Origin: Rhodocyclaceae bacterium UBA2271
GTDB taxonomy: Bacteria; Pseudomonadota; Gammaproteobacteria; Burkholderiales; Rhodocyclaceae
Assembly: GCA_002347405.1 (NCBI GenBank)
Contig: DDXB01000028.1
Location: forward strand, 60,910 to 82,161
Length of the DNA: 21,252 nt
Direction: 5' to 3'
In this document: positions 14,483 through 20,342 of the stretch, one piece after another
Position numbering within the stretch: position 1 is the stretch's first letter
Layout of the letters: each line of letters begins with the position of its first letter
Program-made: the position numbers and the translations under genes
The notes under the pieces: generated by a model
What the model saw: only the letters and a program-made list of their open reading frames with translations
The model's database searches: none
Told to the model about the DNA's origin: nothing

Positions 14483-15837
14483 TTGCGGCTACCCGAATGA
14501 CTGAAAAAATCAAGGCCGCGAGACCTAGATCGAAGGCGGTCGCACTGAGCGAAGATAGTCTTGCGCAGTTGTTTTGCGAAGCGCATGCCGGTCTGCTGGT
14601 CTATGCGCACTCGTTCCAGCAATGGTACATCTATCAACCCACCACCGGCATCTGGGAACAGGACGGCATGGAGCTGGTGCAGCACTGGATTCGCGGCTTT
14701 GTGCGCGGCCTGAACAAAGAACAAAAAGAAAAATGGTCGAAGGCAAGTGTTGTTGCTGCTGTCGAAAAACTCGCGCGCCGCGATCCCGTGCTGGCTATTC
14801 GTGGTACCGAGTTCGATGCCGATCCATGGCTGTTGGGAACGCCGGCCGGGGTATGGGACCTGCGCTCTGGCGAAATGCTCAAACCCTCCCCAACGCACTA
14901 CGTCAACAAGCGCACCGCTGTTGCGCCGCTGGCGCAGCGCCCGGAATTATGGCTGGCGTTTCTCACCGATGCGACCAACGGCGATACAGAACTTATGGGC
15001 TACTTACAGCGGCTGGCCGGCTACTGCCTGACTGGCGAAACCCGTGAAGAAATTCTGGTATTCATGCACGGCCCGGGCGGCAACGGCAAGGGTGTGTTCA
15101 TGAATGCTATTCGAGACGTGCTGGGCGAATATGCGAAACAGGCCGCAATGCAGGTACTGCTTTCCAACAACGGCGACCGCCACCCGACCGAGCTCGCCAA
15201 CCTAAACGCCGCGCGCCTGGTGCTCGCGAGCGAAAGCCCCGAGGGAAAACGCTGGGACGAGGAGCGCGTCAAGGCATTGACGGGGCGTGATGCCATTTCG
15301 GCCCGGTTCATGAATCGCGACTTTTTCGAGTTCATTCCGCAATTTAAATTGCTGGTTGCCAGCAACCACAAGCCACGGATTAGAACGGTGGACGACGCCT
15401 GGCGGCGACGCCTACACCTCGTCCCCTTCACCCACAAGCCGAAGTGTCCAAACCCCGAGCTCAAGGAACAGATGAGGGCCGAATACCCGGCAATCTTGCA
15501 ATGGATGATCGAGGGTGCGGACTGGTGGATTCGTGAGGGATTGGCACCGCCTGCCAGTATCACCAAGGCGACCGAAGAATACTTCAAGGAGGAGGATGTG
15601 ATCGGCCTTTGGTTTGCGGAGTGCTGCGAGGCCGCGCCTGGCGCGACCGCGGAACGTAAGAAGCTTTACCACTCGTACGACGCATGGTGTCGTGGTATGG
15701 GCCACTCCGCAGCCACGATGCACACGGTAACGCGATGGTTCAAGCAACGAGGTTTTGAGCAGAACACCAGGGATTCGAGCCGCCCAATCCTGGGCGTTCT
15801 ACTGCTCGAACCACCCGCCCCTGGGCTGACTCAATGA
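14470..15837 (+). CDS. SF3 / D5-like replicative helicase (P4 alpha helicase type)
   Basis: The protein has 455 aa. The N-terminal part (about 30-190) matches the D5_N-type region: WYIYQPTTGIWEQD, then LLGTPAGVWDLRSGE. The SF3 ATPase follows, with Walker A GPGGNGKG (201-208), Walker B-like RLVLASESP (249-257), sensor LLVASNHKP (294-302) and the arginine-rich WRRRLHLVPF (311-320). The C-terminal domain (about 370-445) resembles the winged-helix DNA-binding end seen in P4/D5 helicases, which in P4 binds origin repeats. The ATG at 14470 overlaps the Toprim gene by 13 nt and has GAGG about 7 nt upstream. A repeat cluster begins 4 bp after the stop. Confidence 0.92.
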   Translation: MGEVIAATRMTEKIKAARPRSKAVALSEDSLAQLFCEAHAGLLVYAHSFQQWYIYQPTTGIWEQDGMELVQHWIRGFVRGLNKEQKEKWSKASVVAAVEKLARRDPVLAIRGTEFDADPWLLGTPAGVWDLRSGEMLKPSPTHYVNKRTAVAPLAQRPELWLAFLTDATNGDTELMGYLQRLAGYCLTGETREEILVFMHGPGGNGKGVFMNAIRDVLGEYAKQAAMQVLLSNNGDRHPTELANLNAARLVLASESPEGKRWDEERVKALTGRDAISARFMNRDFFEFIPQFKLLVASNHKPRIRTVDDAWRRRLHLVPFTHKPKCPNPELKEQMRAEYPAILQWMIEGADWWIREGLAPPASITKATEEYFKEEDVIGLWFAECCEAAPGATAERKKLYHSYDAWCRGMGHSAATMHTVTRWFKQRGFEQNTRDSSRPILGVLLLEPPAPGLTQ

Positions 15838-15840
15838 GCG

Positions 15841-16021
15841 GAATGCAGTTAATGCACTTTGTGCGGAACTCCCTGCCATTCGCCTATGTGCGTTCCTTTC
15901 AGTCACCGACCGGGAAACAAGTGCATAAGTGCATTAACTGCATTCGCTCTTACGCGGACGCGCGCACCTGCGCACGTAGCCAGTTATCCGGAAACACTGC
16001 ACAAAGTGCATTGAGTGCATT
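15841..16021 (+). repeat. AGTGCAT repeat cluster: candidate replication origin or packaging site
   Basis: AAGTGCAT occurs at 15919-15926, 15927-15934 and 16004-16011, GAGTGCAT at 16013-16020, and the inverse ATGCACTT at 15852-15859. Two variants, AATGCAGTT (15842-15850) and AACTGCATT (15936-15944), join them into a perfect 19-bp inverted repeat, 15841-15859 with 15927-15945. A second perfect 14-bp inverted repeat pairs 15851-15864 with 15999-16012. P4 helicases bind iterons at their origins, and lambda Nu1 binds repeats at cosB just before the nu1 gene. This cluster lies between exactly those two gene types. The rest of the gap to 16152 shows no clear gene. Confidence 0.7.
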
Positions 16022-16152
16022 CGGTCTACCAAGATTGGCACCCTTGGAGGTGAAAAGGTACTCCGGGGCAGCAGGCTACACGGCGCGAAACGACCCCGAT
16101 AAATCGCTAGTTCTCTTGGCTATAGAAACATGACTGACAATAGGATATTGCT

Positions 16153-16635
16153 ATGAACATAGTTGGACAGCAACAGATTGCCAATCTCTTCGAAGTGAGT
16201 CGCGAGACTATCGATAGCTGGCAGAACGAGGGCATGCCCGTCGCCGTGCGCGGCGGGCCTGGCGTGTCGAGCGAATACAACAGCCGCGCCTGTGTCGACT
16301 GGCTGGTTAATCGCGAACTGCACAAGGCGCAAGCCGTGCGGCCGCAGGATCGCCTGGCGCGCGCCCAAGCGGAAAAGGTTGAGATGGAAAACGCTGAGCG
16401 GCGCGCCCTGCTGATTCCGGCGAGCGAGGTTGAGCCGATCATGACCGAGGCGGTGGTCGCCGCACGGATCGGCTTGCTTGACGCGGTGCAGCGCCTGGCG
16501 CGCGATATGCCGGCCGATCCGATCGGCCGTGAGGAAATGCTGCAAGCCGAGTTCGAAGCCTTTCTGCACCGCCTGGCGGATTGGGCGGGGGCGGGTTACG
16601 ACGACGCCGACGAGGACGTGGTTAATGCCAGATAA
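16153..16635 (+). CDS. Nu1-like phage terminase small subunit
   Basis: This 160-residue protein begins with the winged HTH of the lambda Nu1 family: IVGQQQIANLFEVSRETIDSWQ (about 3-24), a GMPV wing and SSEYNSRACVDWLV. A charged helix with ARAQAEKVEMENAERRALLIPASEVEP (about 67-95) and a helical C-terminus follow. Small terminases recognise viral DNA and hand it to the large terminase ATPase. No large subunit is encoded in this window, so this protein probably engages a helper phage enzyme or redirects it to the satellite DNA. The start has AGGA upstream and lies 131 bp after the AGTGCAT cluster. Confidence 0.83.
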   Translation: MNIVGQQQIANLFEVSRETIDSWQNEGMPVAVRGGPGVSSEYNSRACVDWLVNRELHKAQAVRPQDRLARAQAEKVEMENAERRALLIPASEVEPIMTEAVVAARIGLLDAVQRLARDMPADPIGREEMLQAEFEAFLHRLADWAGAGYDDADEDVVNAR

Positions 16636-16674
16636 CCACGTCCGCGAAATTCTTCCAGTTAAGGAGACACCACG

Positions 16675-16824
16675 ATGATTACTATGAAAACAAATTTCGG
16701 CGATGAGGTCCGCTCAAATCGCGGGTCCTGGCTGGCCTTAACCCATACGGGGCGCAACGACCGCGAAGAGGCGCTAGTGGCTGGGGGTTTCGTTTGGTTC
16801 ATTCTTGATTCAGGAGTTGTGTGA
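16675..16824 (+). CDS. Small protein, 49 aa
   Basis: AAGGAG lies 8 nt before ATG 16675. The frame runs to TGA at 16822-16824, whose last base begins the next ATG. The protein (MITMKTNFGDEVRSNRGSWL, ending GGFVWFILDSGVV) has a mixed N-terminus and a hydrophobic C-terminal segment. I recognise no family. The ribosome binding site and the overlap with the next gene support expression. It may mainly serve to couple translation of the following HTH gene. Confidence 0.6.
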   Translation: MITMKTNFGDEVRSNRGSWLALTHTGRNDREEALVAGGFVWFILDSGVV

Positions 16825-17303
16825 TGAAGCTCAAGGACTTGGCTTATGCCTTAAAGATCAGCCCTTCGATGGCATCACGCCTGGTGAAAAAAGGGATGCC
16901 AGATCATTCGATCGAGGCGGCAGAAAAATGGCGGACGAAGAATCTTGATCCGGTCAGAACAAAGCGCTTCCGCGCCGATGGCAATCAAGGCGGCAGAAAA
17001 GCGGCGGCCGCTCAGCCTGCTGTTGCCATCCGCCAGTTCGACTCACTTATCCAGGAGCGGCTGCCGGCGTGCTTGTTTCGGCCGCTGGGCATCGCCGCCC
17101 TGATGCACGATGCCGGCCTGCCCGTGGATGGGGCGCTCGCCATGCGCCTGGCAGATTGTCTGTTCATGTATTACGCAACCCTGCTCGATCCGGACGGAGA
17201 GCGGTTGCAGTTTGTGATTCCCGAGGATCTGCGCCATGCGCCCGGCACCCCTGAGCATGCCGCCGTGGTCAGTGCCATCGATGAGTTTCTGACCACTCTC
17301 TGA
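16824..17303 (+). CDS. HTH-containing hypothetical protein, 159 aa
   Basis: The N-terminus MKLKDLAYALKISPSMASRL, then VKKGMPDHSIEAAEKWRTKNL (about residues 1-41), is a MerR/Nu1-like winged HTH. A basic linker (RTKRFRADGNQGGRKAAAA) leads to a helical C-terminal domain beginning about residue 68, which I do not recognise. GGAG lies 7 nt before the ATG. It is the second HTH protein of this style within 1 kb of the Nu1-like gene, so it may be a packaging partner, a paralogue with different DNA specificity or a regulator of the capsid genes. Confidence 0.72.
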   Translation: MKLKDLAYALKISPSMASRLVKKGMPDHSIEAAEKWRTKNLDPVRTKRFRADGNQGGRKAAAAQPAVAIRQFDSLIQERLPACLFRPLGIAALMHDAGLPVDGALAMRLADCLFMYYATLLDPDGERLQFVIPEDLRHAPGTPEHAAVVSAIDEFLTTL

Positions 17304-17319
17304 TTGCATACGTCTGCAC

Positions 17320-17745
17320 ATGCGCGTCGATAGTATCCAACTTGCCCACAAGATCGCCTTTGGTGATGTTGCTGGCGGGTTGCCGGACGGCGCGCATGAA
17401 TGGTTGCAGGCAGGCCTGCGGCACTTCCTGATGGGTAATGCGAAATTGGAAGTTGCGCTTGGCTTGACCGGCGCACAGGAAGAGGCCGCCCGGAACCGGG
17501 CTTTGCAGCGAGCTGCCGAGGTGATTGATGGTGGCCGGTCGATAACGCCATGGAAAATGTCCTTCCTGCTGGAAGATGCCATCAAACGATTCGAGAGCGG
17601 CCCTCTTGTGCAGATCAACCGAGGCCTGCCGGTCGAGTTATCCAAGGTGAATGAATGTCTGTTCGAAGCGTATCAGGTTTCTTCCAGGCGACTGCGCAGC
17701 GCGCGGAGGCTATATGAATTGCTGCTGCTGACAAACTCGCCATGA
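17320..17745 (+). CDS. Hypothetical protein, 141 aa, upstream of the capsid gene
   Basis: No family is recognised. The sequence is predicted mainly helical, with an Ala/Arg-rich middle (GLTGAQEEAARNRALQRAAE, about residues 48-67) and a C-terminal SSRRLRSARRLYELLLL. It starts 16 nt after the preceding stop without a clear ribosome binding site and ends within a hairpin. Its position between DNA-binding and capsid genes suggests a packaging or morphogenesis role, for example a size or scaffold factor. This rests on position only. Confidence 0.65.
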   Translation: MRVDSIQLAHKIAFGDVAGGLPDGAHEWLQAGLRHFLMGNAKLEVALGLTGAQEEAARNRALQRAAEVIDGGRSITPWKMSFLLEDAIKRFESGPLVQINRGLPVELSKVNECLFEAYQVSSRRLRSARRLYELLLLTNSP

Positions 17746-17753
17746 TTTGTCAG
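17728..17753 (+). promoter_or_regulatory. Hairpin over the stop codon of the 141-aa gene
   Basis: CTGACAAA (17728-17735) and TTTGTCAG (17746-17753) form perfect 8-bp arms around a 10-nt loop containing the stop codon. There is no T-run, so it is not an ordinary terminator. It could be an operator or an RNA processing or stability site ahead of the capsid gene. Confidence 0.3.
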
Positions 17754-17801
17754 TAGATCGTCCCTAGGATGCACTCATCAACAACCACCTGGGGTGACGA
17801 A

Positions 17802-18836
17802 ATGAGCAACGAAGTCAAAGACCGGCAAGAAGCATTGACCGATGCAATCCTGGTGCGCGCCGGCGTACGCAAGCTGAATGCGCCTGGCCTGCATCCCGAG
17901 GCAGCCGGCATTATCCATCGCAACGAAAACCTGCTCAAAGGCCTGGCCTTGTCGTTTGGCCTGCGTGACGGTCGCGGACTGAGCGCGCCTGGCGCGGTGC
18001 TGGGGGCGGGGCTGTCCAGCAGCGACTTTAAGACGGTACTTTCCAACACCCTGAAGGTGCCAGCGATTCATGCGCTGACCGCCCATGCCGGCCATCGGCA
18101 ATTCTGCAAAACCATCGAGGTGCAAGATTTTAAGTCGCACGAGTTTCCGAGCGTCGATACTGATTTCAGCCTTATCGAGACAGATACCCTGCATGAGTTC
18201 CCATACGATATTTCCACGGTAGCCAGCGCCGGCTTGTCTGCAGTAGTTCGCACCTTTGGCCGCAATGTTCGCATCTCACGTCAAACCATCATCAATGATG
18301 ACGTTGCATTGATAACGGGGATTTTTAGCAATGCTGGCGCATCTGCATCCAGGCGCGAGGCCGGCCTGGTATATGAGCTGATTGAGCAGAATCCGACGCT
18401 TGGTGATGGCATGTCGATGTTTCACGCCGATCATGGGAACATCGAAGTCAGCGCGCTTGACGAAACGAGCTTGGGCAGTGCCATCGCCAAGCTACGCTTG
18501 ATGCAGACGCCAGCCGGGGCGGATGCCAATCTGCCGGCCGCATTCCTTGTCGTTGCGCCGGGGCTTGAACTGGTTGCGCGCAAACTGGTGCACCAGTGCA
18601 ATCTTGATCTGGTTATCGTCGCCAGCGCGTGGTTGCCGGCAGGACGCTGGTATCTGACAGCCGATCCCGAGCTATCCCCCTGTGTCGGCATCCTGCATCT
18701 GCGGGGCAGTAATGGTGGTCTATTGATCGGCCCGCGCCAGGAGGATATTGCCGATGATGGCGTGCCTATCGGGATTCGTTTCGATACCGGCGTTGTCGCC
18801 CTGGGGCGTGTGGGCATCATCAAGGGCGGCGTGTAA
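17802..18836 (+). CDS. HK97-fold major capsid protein (capsid half of protease-capsid fusion type, Mu gpT-like)
   Basis: The protein has 344 residues. It lines up with the C-terminal capsid part of prohead protease/major capsid fusions: SSSDFKTVLSNTLKV (about 72-86), the FPSVDTDFSLIETDTLHEFPYD stretch, NVRISRQTIINDD (155-167), EAGLVYELIEQNPTLGDGMSMFHADHGN (about 186-213), AAFLVVAPGLELVARKLV (246-263), WYLTADPEL (283-291) and GIRFDTGVVALGRVG (324-338). The protease half is absent and no protease gene lies nearby. The ATG at 17802 with GGGGTGA is preferred over an in-frame ATG at 17769. It would form a small-genome capsid of its own or alter that of a helper. Its stop overlaps the next start (TAATG). 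Confidence 0.85.
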   Translation: MSNEVKDRQEALTDAILVRAGVRKLNAPGLHPEAAGIIHRNENLLKGLALSFGLRDGRGLSAPGAVLGAGLSSSDFKTVLSNTLKVPAIHALTAHAGHRQFCKTIEVQDFKSHEFPSVDTDFSLIETDTLHEFPYDISTVASAGLSAVVRTFGRNVRISRQTIINDDVALITGIFSNAGASASRREAGLVYELIEQNPTLGDGMSMFHADHGNIEVSALDETSLGSAIAKLRLMQTPAGADANLPAAFLVVAPGLELVARKLVHQCNLDLVIVASAWLPAGRWYLTADPELSPCVGILHLRGSNGGLLIGPRQEDIADDGVPIGIRFDTGVVALGRVGIIKGGV

Positions 18837-19324
18837 TGGCGACCGATCTGATGCGCGAATATGCACGCACCGCAGCCAAGTTCGAGAAAGCCGAGAACGA
18901 GCTGACTGCAGCGCTGGATAAGCTTGAGGCGGCCCGCGATGCCGGCGATGCCTCGGCAATCACGACGGCTTACAAGCGCGCACAGCGTGCTGAGCTGGAT
19001 TGCTCCATCGCTCTTGGGGTTGTCGAGAATGCCAGGCGGGCAGTCTGGCTTGATCGCGCCAGGCAAGCCGAGGCAGAGCTTGAGCGCATGGCCTTGCCAT
19101 TGCTGAGCGTGATTCGCCATTGCCACCGCGCCGGCGGTGCAATGGTCAGTAATCCGGACGCTGCGGCGTTGTCGCGGATTGGCTGCATGTCGCTCCCGCC
19201 AGTGGCCAGCAATCTATTGCCGCCTGGCGATCGCTTCCCGCCCATTGTGGCGATTGAATCCCTGGTACTCGACCGAGCCGAGGAAAGCAACATCACCCTG
19301 CTGCGTGGCGGCCTGGCGGTGTGA
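18836..19324 (+). CDS. Hypothetical virion-associated protein, 162 aa, with N-terminal coiled coil
   Basis: The first about 90 residues form a long charged helix (MREYARTAAKFEKAENELTA, then ALDKLEAARDAGDASAITTAYKRAQRAELD) likely to make a coiled coil. The rest (about 100-162) has hydrophobic and proline-containing stretches such as SLPPVASNLLPPGDRFPPIV. No family is recognised. It overlaps the capsid stop by one base, so the two are translationally coupled. Scaffold, decoration or head-completion functions would fit the position, but none is shown. Confidence 0.7.
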   Translation: MATDLMREYARTAAKFEKAENELTAALDKLEAARDAGDASAITTAYKRAQRAELDCSIALGVVENARRAVWLDRARQAEAELERMALPLLSVIRHCHRAGGAMVSNPDAAALSRIGCMSLPPVASNLLPPGDRFPPIVAIESLVLDRAEESNITLLRGGLAV

Positions 19325-19428
19325 TGATGGATTCCCGTGCCGGCGAGAGAGCCACTCATAGCCGACCGGCGCTGCAACAGGCAACCATGGGTGGACACGG
19401 GCGGTCGATCTGCTGATCGGCTGGACAT

Positions 19429-19470
19429 CTCTCCCGGTGCGGGGCTCCTCCGTGCGACGAGAGTTTTTTT
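19429..19470 (+). terminator. Possible weak terminator after the capsid operon
   Basis: CTCTC (19429-19433) and GAGAG (19459-19463) can pair, with inner CGG/CCG (19440-19442 and 19450-19452), followed by seven T (19464-19470). The T-run is strong but the stem is irregular. The GAGAG just before the T-run is also the only Shine-Dalgarno-like sequence for the next gene. Confidence 0.35.
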
Positions 19471-19474
19471 CTGA

Positions 19475-19891
19475 ATGTCACTCAGCGTGAATCTTGAACG
19501 CTTCAATTCAACGGGGCGAGCTCAAGCAGGGAGCGCCGCTACCAGGATACCCCTGGTAGCCGCCCCACCCCAACCCATAGCACTACTCTGCCCCTGCTGC
19601 GGCCACGGCTTGCGAGCTGTGGCCGCCAGCGCTGTGGTTAATATCGGCAGGCATTGGGTGCTGTACCCCGTCTGCCAGCGCTGCCATCGCGCCATCGTCA
19701 AGCGCCCTGCGTCAGCGTTCGCGCGTCTGCTGGCTCAGCGGGCACGGCGGCACCTTTCCAACAACCTGGAACAATTCGGCGGGCGAGTTTTTGACGATCA
19801 GTGGGCGGCGACTTGCGCCTGCGGGCTGATTGCTGATCGGGAAGTCGGGGGGCGGGCTGTTTCGGCTTTTTGGTCTGGATGTTCCAATTGA
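19475..19891 (+). CDS. Zinc-ribbon-like hypothetical protein, 138 aa
   Basis: The cysteine pairs CPCC (about residues 39-42, in ALLCPCCGHGL) and CQRC (about 67-70, in YPVCQRCHRAIV) fit a zinc ribbon. A basic helical region (FARLLAQRARRHLSNN) and a late CAC motif follow. I do not recognise the family. The first about 30 residues look unconstrained, so the true start may be later. It is the last likely gene before the right end of the element, about 100 bp after the preceding gene. Confidence 0.55.
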   Translation: MSLSVNLERFNSTGRAQAGSAATRIPLVAAPPQPIALLCPCCGHGLRAVAASAVVNIGRHWVLYPVCQRCHRAIVKRPASAFARLLAQRARRHLSNNLEQFGGRVFDDQWAATCACGLIADREVGGRAVSAFWSGCSN

Positions 19892-19941
19892 TTGCGAATC
19901 TCAACAAGTAGCGCGGACGGGCGGGTGCATACATGTGCACA

Positions 19942-20214
19942 CGCGCCCTTGTCGAGTGAAGTGCCGGCGACCTTGAGCAGATCGTCGCCAAGGGCTTCGC
20001 CGCGGGAGAGGTGGCGGTTGATGTCCTGTTTCGACCGGCCGCTGATGGCGGCCGTCTCGGCGGCGAATTGCTGCGCATGTTGCGGGCCGGCCTTTCTCCC
20101 GTCATGAAGGCTGGTGGGCGTAATCCGCCCACCAGCAGGATGCAGCGCCTCCCAAATCTGTTTCCGGCGCTTGATCGCCACCGCCCGCTGCGCCGCGGTG
20201 AGTTCGGCGCACGA
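19942..20214 (-). pseudogene. Truncated ParB-like protein remnant
   Basis: On the minus strand the frame reads ELTAAQRAVAIKRRKQIWEALHP, then GRKAGPQHAQQFAAETAAISGRS, KQDINRHLSRGEALGDDLLKV and AGTSLDKGA. This closely follows the segment after the N-terminal nuclease/ParB domain in phage and plasmid ParB-like proteins. The N-terminal domain is missing: a stop codon lies just upstream, at 20215-20217, next to the right-end repeats. After DKGA the reading leaves the family pattern. It is therefore a fragment with no start and no proper end. It fills most of the otherwise gene-free stretch 19892-20278. Confidence 0.68.
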
Positions 20215-20233
20215 TCATCACCTATCCCGTGCC

Positions 20234-20259
20234 GATGTGTTACCAGATGTGTTACCAAT
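20234..20259 (+). repeat. Right arm-type repeats, two tandem GATGTGTTACCA copies
   Basis: Copy one is GATGTGTTACCA (20234-20245) and copy two is GATGTGTTACCAAT (20246-20259). The second is identical to the 14-mer at 10577-10590 near the left end. They lie 40-65 bp inside the right core repeat. Tandem arms near one end and a single arm near the other are usual for tyrosine recombinase attachment sites. Confidence 0.62.
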
Positions 20260-20278
20260 ATGCCGCTTTACCCTGTGG

Positions 20279-20332
20279 TTAAGGGGTATTTTCTCGGCTG
20301 CCCATGCAAACAAAAAGAATCCGTTGCGGCAT
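20279..20332 (-). pseudogene. Stranded original 5' end of the LMW-PTP gene
   Basis: Ten bases after the ybaB stop, a minus-strand ATG at 20332 begins MPQRILFVCMG, the typical start of a low-molecular-weight tyrosine phosphatase up to the P-loop. At the core repeat it changes to SRENTP and stops (TAA at 20279-20281). Joining it at the core to the intact gene at 10028-10474 gives MPQRILFVCMGNICRSPTAE, a normal phosphatase start. This marks the integration point and shows that the phosphatase gene formerly followed ybaB directly. Confidence 0.85.
20299..20308. repeat. attR core of the integrated element
   Basis: TGCCCATGCA is identical to 10465-10474. It is located where the stranded phosphatase 5' end loses similarity to the intact gene, as expected for the right crossover junction. 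Confidence 0.82.
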
Positions 20333-20342
20333 GAAGGCAAGC

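Larger units (their letters stand above)
10465..20308. mobile_element. Integrated capsid-encoding phage-satellite-like element, about 9.8 kb
   Basis: The boundaries are the TGCCCATGCA repeats in the intact and stranded copies of the phosphatase 5' end. Gene order is integrase, RadC-type protein, unknown 240-aa protein, AlpA-like regulator, zinc finger, 52-aa basic protein, Toprim primase-like protein, SF3 helicase, repeat cluster, Nu1-like terminase small subunit, 49-aa protein, HTH protein, 141-aa protein, major capsid protein, 162-aa protein and zinc-ribbon protein. All are on the plus strand. Integrase, AlpA and primase-helicase are the P4/PICI satellite set. A capsid and small terminase without large terminase, portal, protease or tail genes imply dependence on a helper phage. 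A decayed prophage is the main alternative, but tight overlaps and open frames argue for a compact functional unit. Confidence 0.85.

Noticed and set aside
15834..16133. Open frame of 99 aa overlapping the helicase stop
   Set aside because: It is made mostly of the AGTGCAT repeats, has no family-like composition and no clear ribosome binding site. The repeats explain the region better.
16132..16156. Eight-codon frame (MTDNRILL) ending inside the start of the Nu1-like gene
   Set aside because: It could be a coupling leader, but there is no good ribosome binding site and such a short frame is expected by chance.
19324..19416. 30-aa frame overlapping the end of the 162-aa gene
   Set aside because: The start overlap is suggestive, but the peptide is short, unremarkable and ends without a following coupled gene.
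19925..19940. GTGCA-TGCAC near-palindrome as a second origin site, as P4 has two
   Set aside because: Only a 5-bp core is shared with the main cluster and there is no array, so it is too weak to claim.
19698..20258. 186-aa minus-strand frame near the right end
   Set aside because: It is in a different frame from the ParB-like remnant, shows no family pattern, and overlaps both the zinc-ribbon gene and the arm repeats.
10577..20259. GATGTGTTACCAAT as the attachment core
   Set aside because: It is a longer perfect repeat than TGCCCATGCA, but placing the crossover there leaves the duplicated phosphatase 5' end unexplained. Arm-type sites fit better.
10465..20308. tRNA attachment site or CRISPR array inside the element
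   Set aside because: No cloverleaf-like sequence was seen at either junction, and the only repeats are the short clusters described, without regular spacers.
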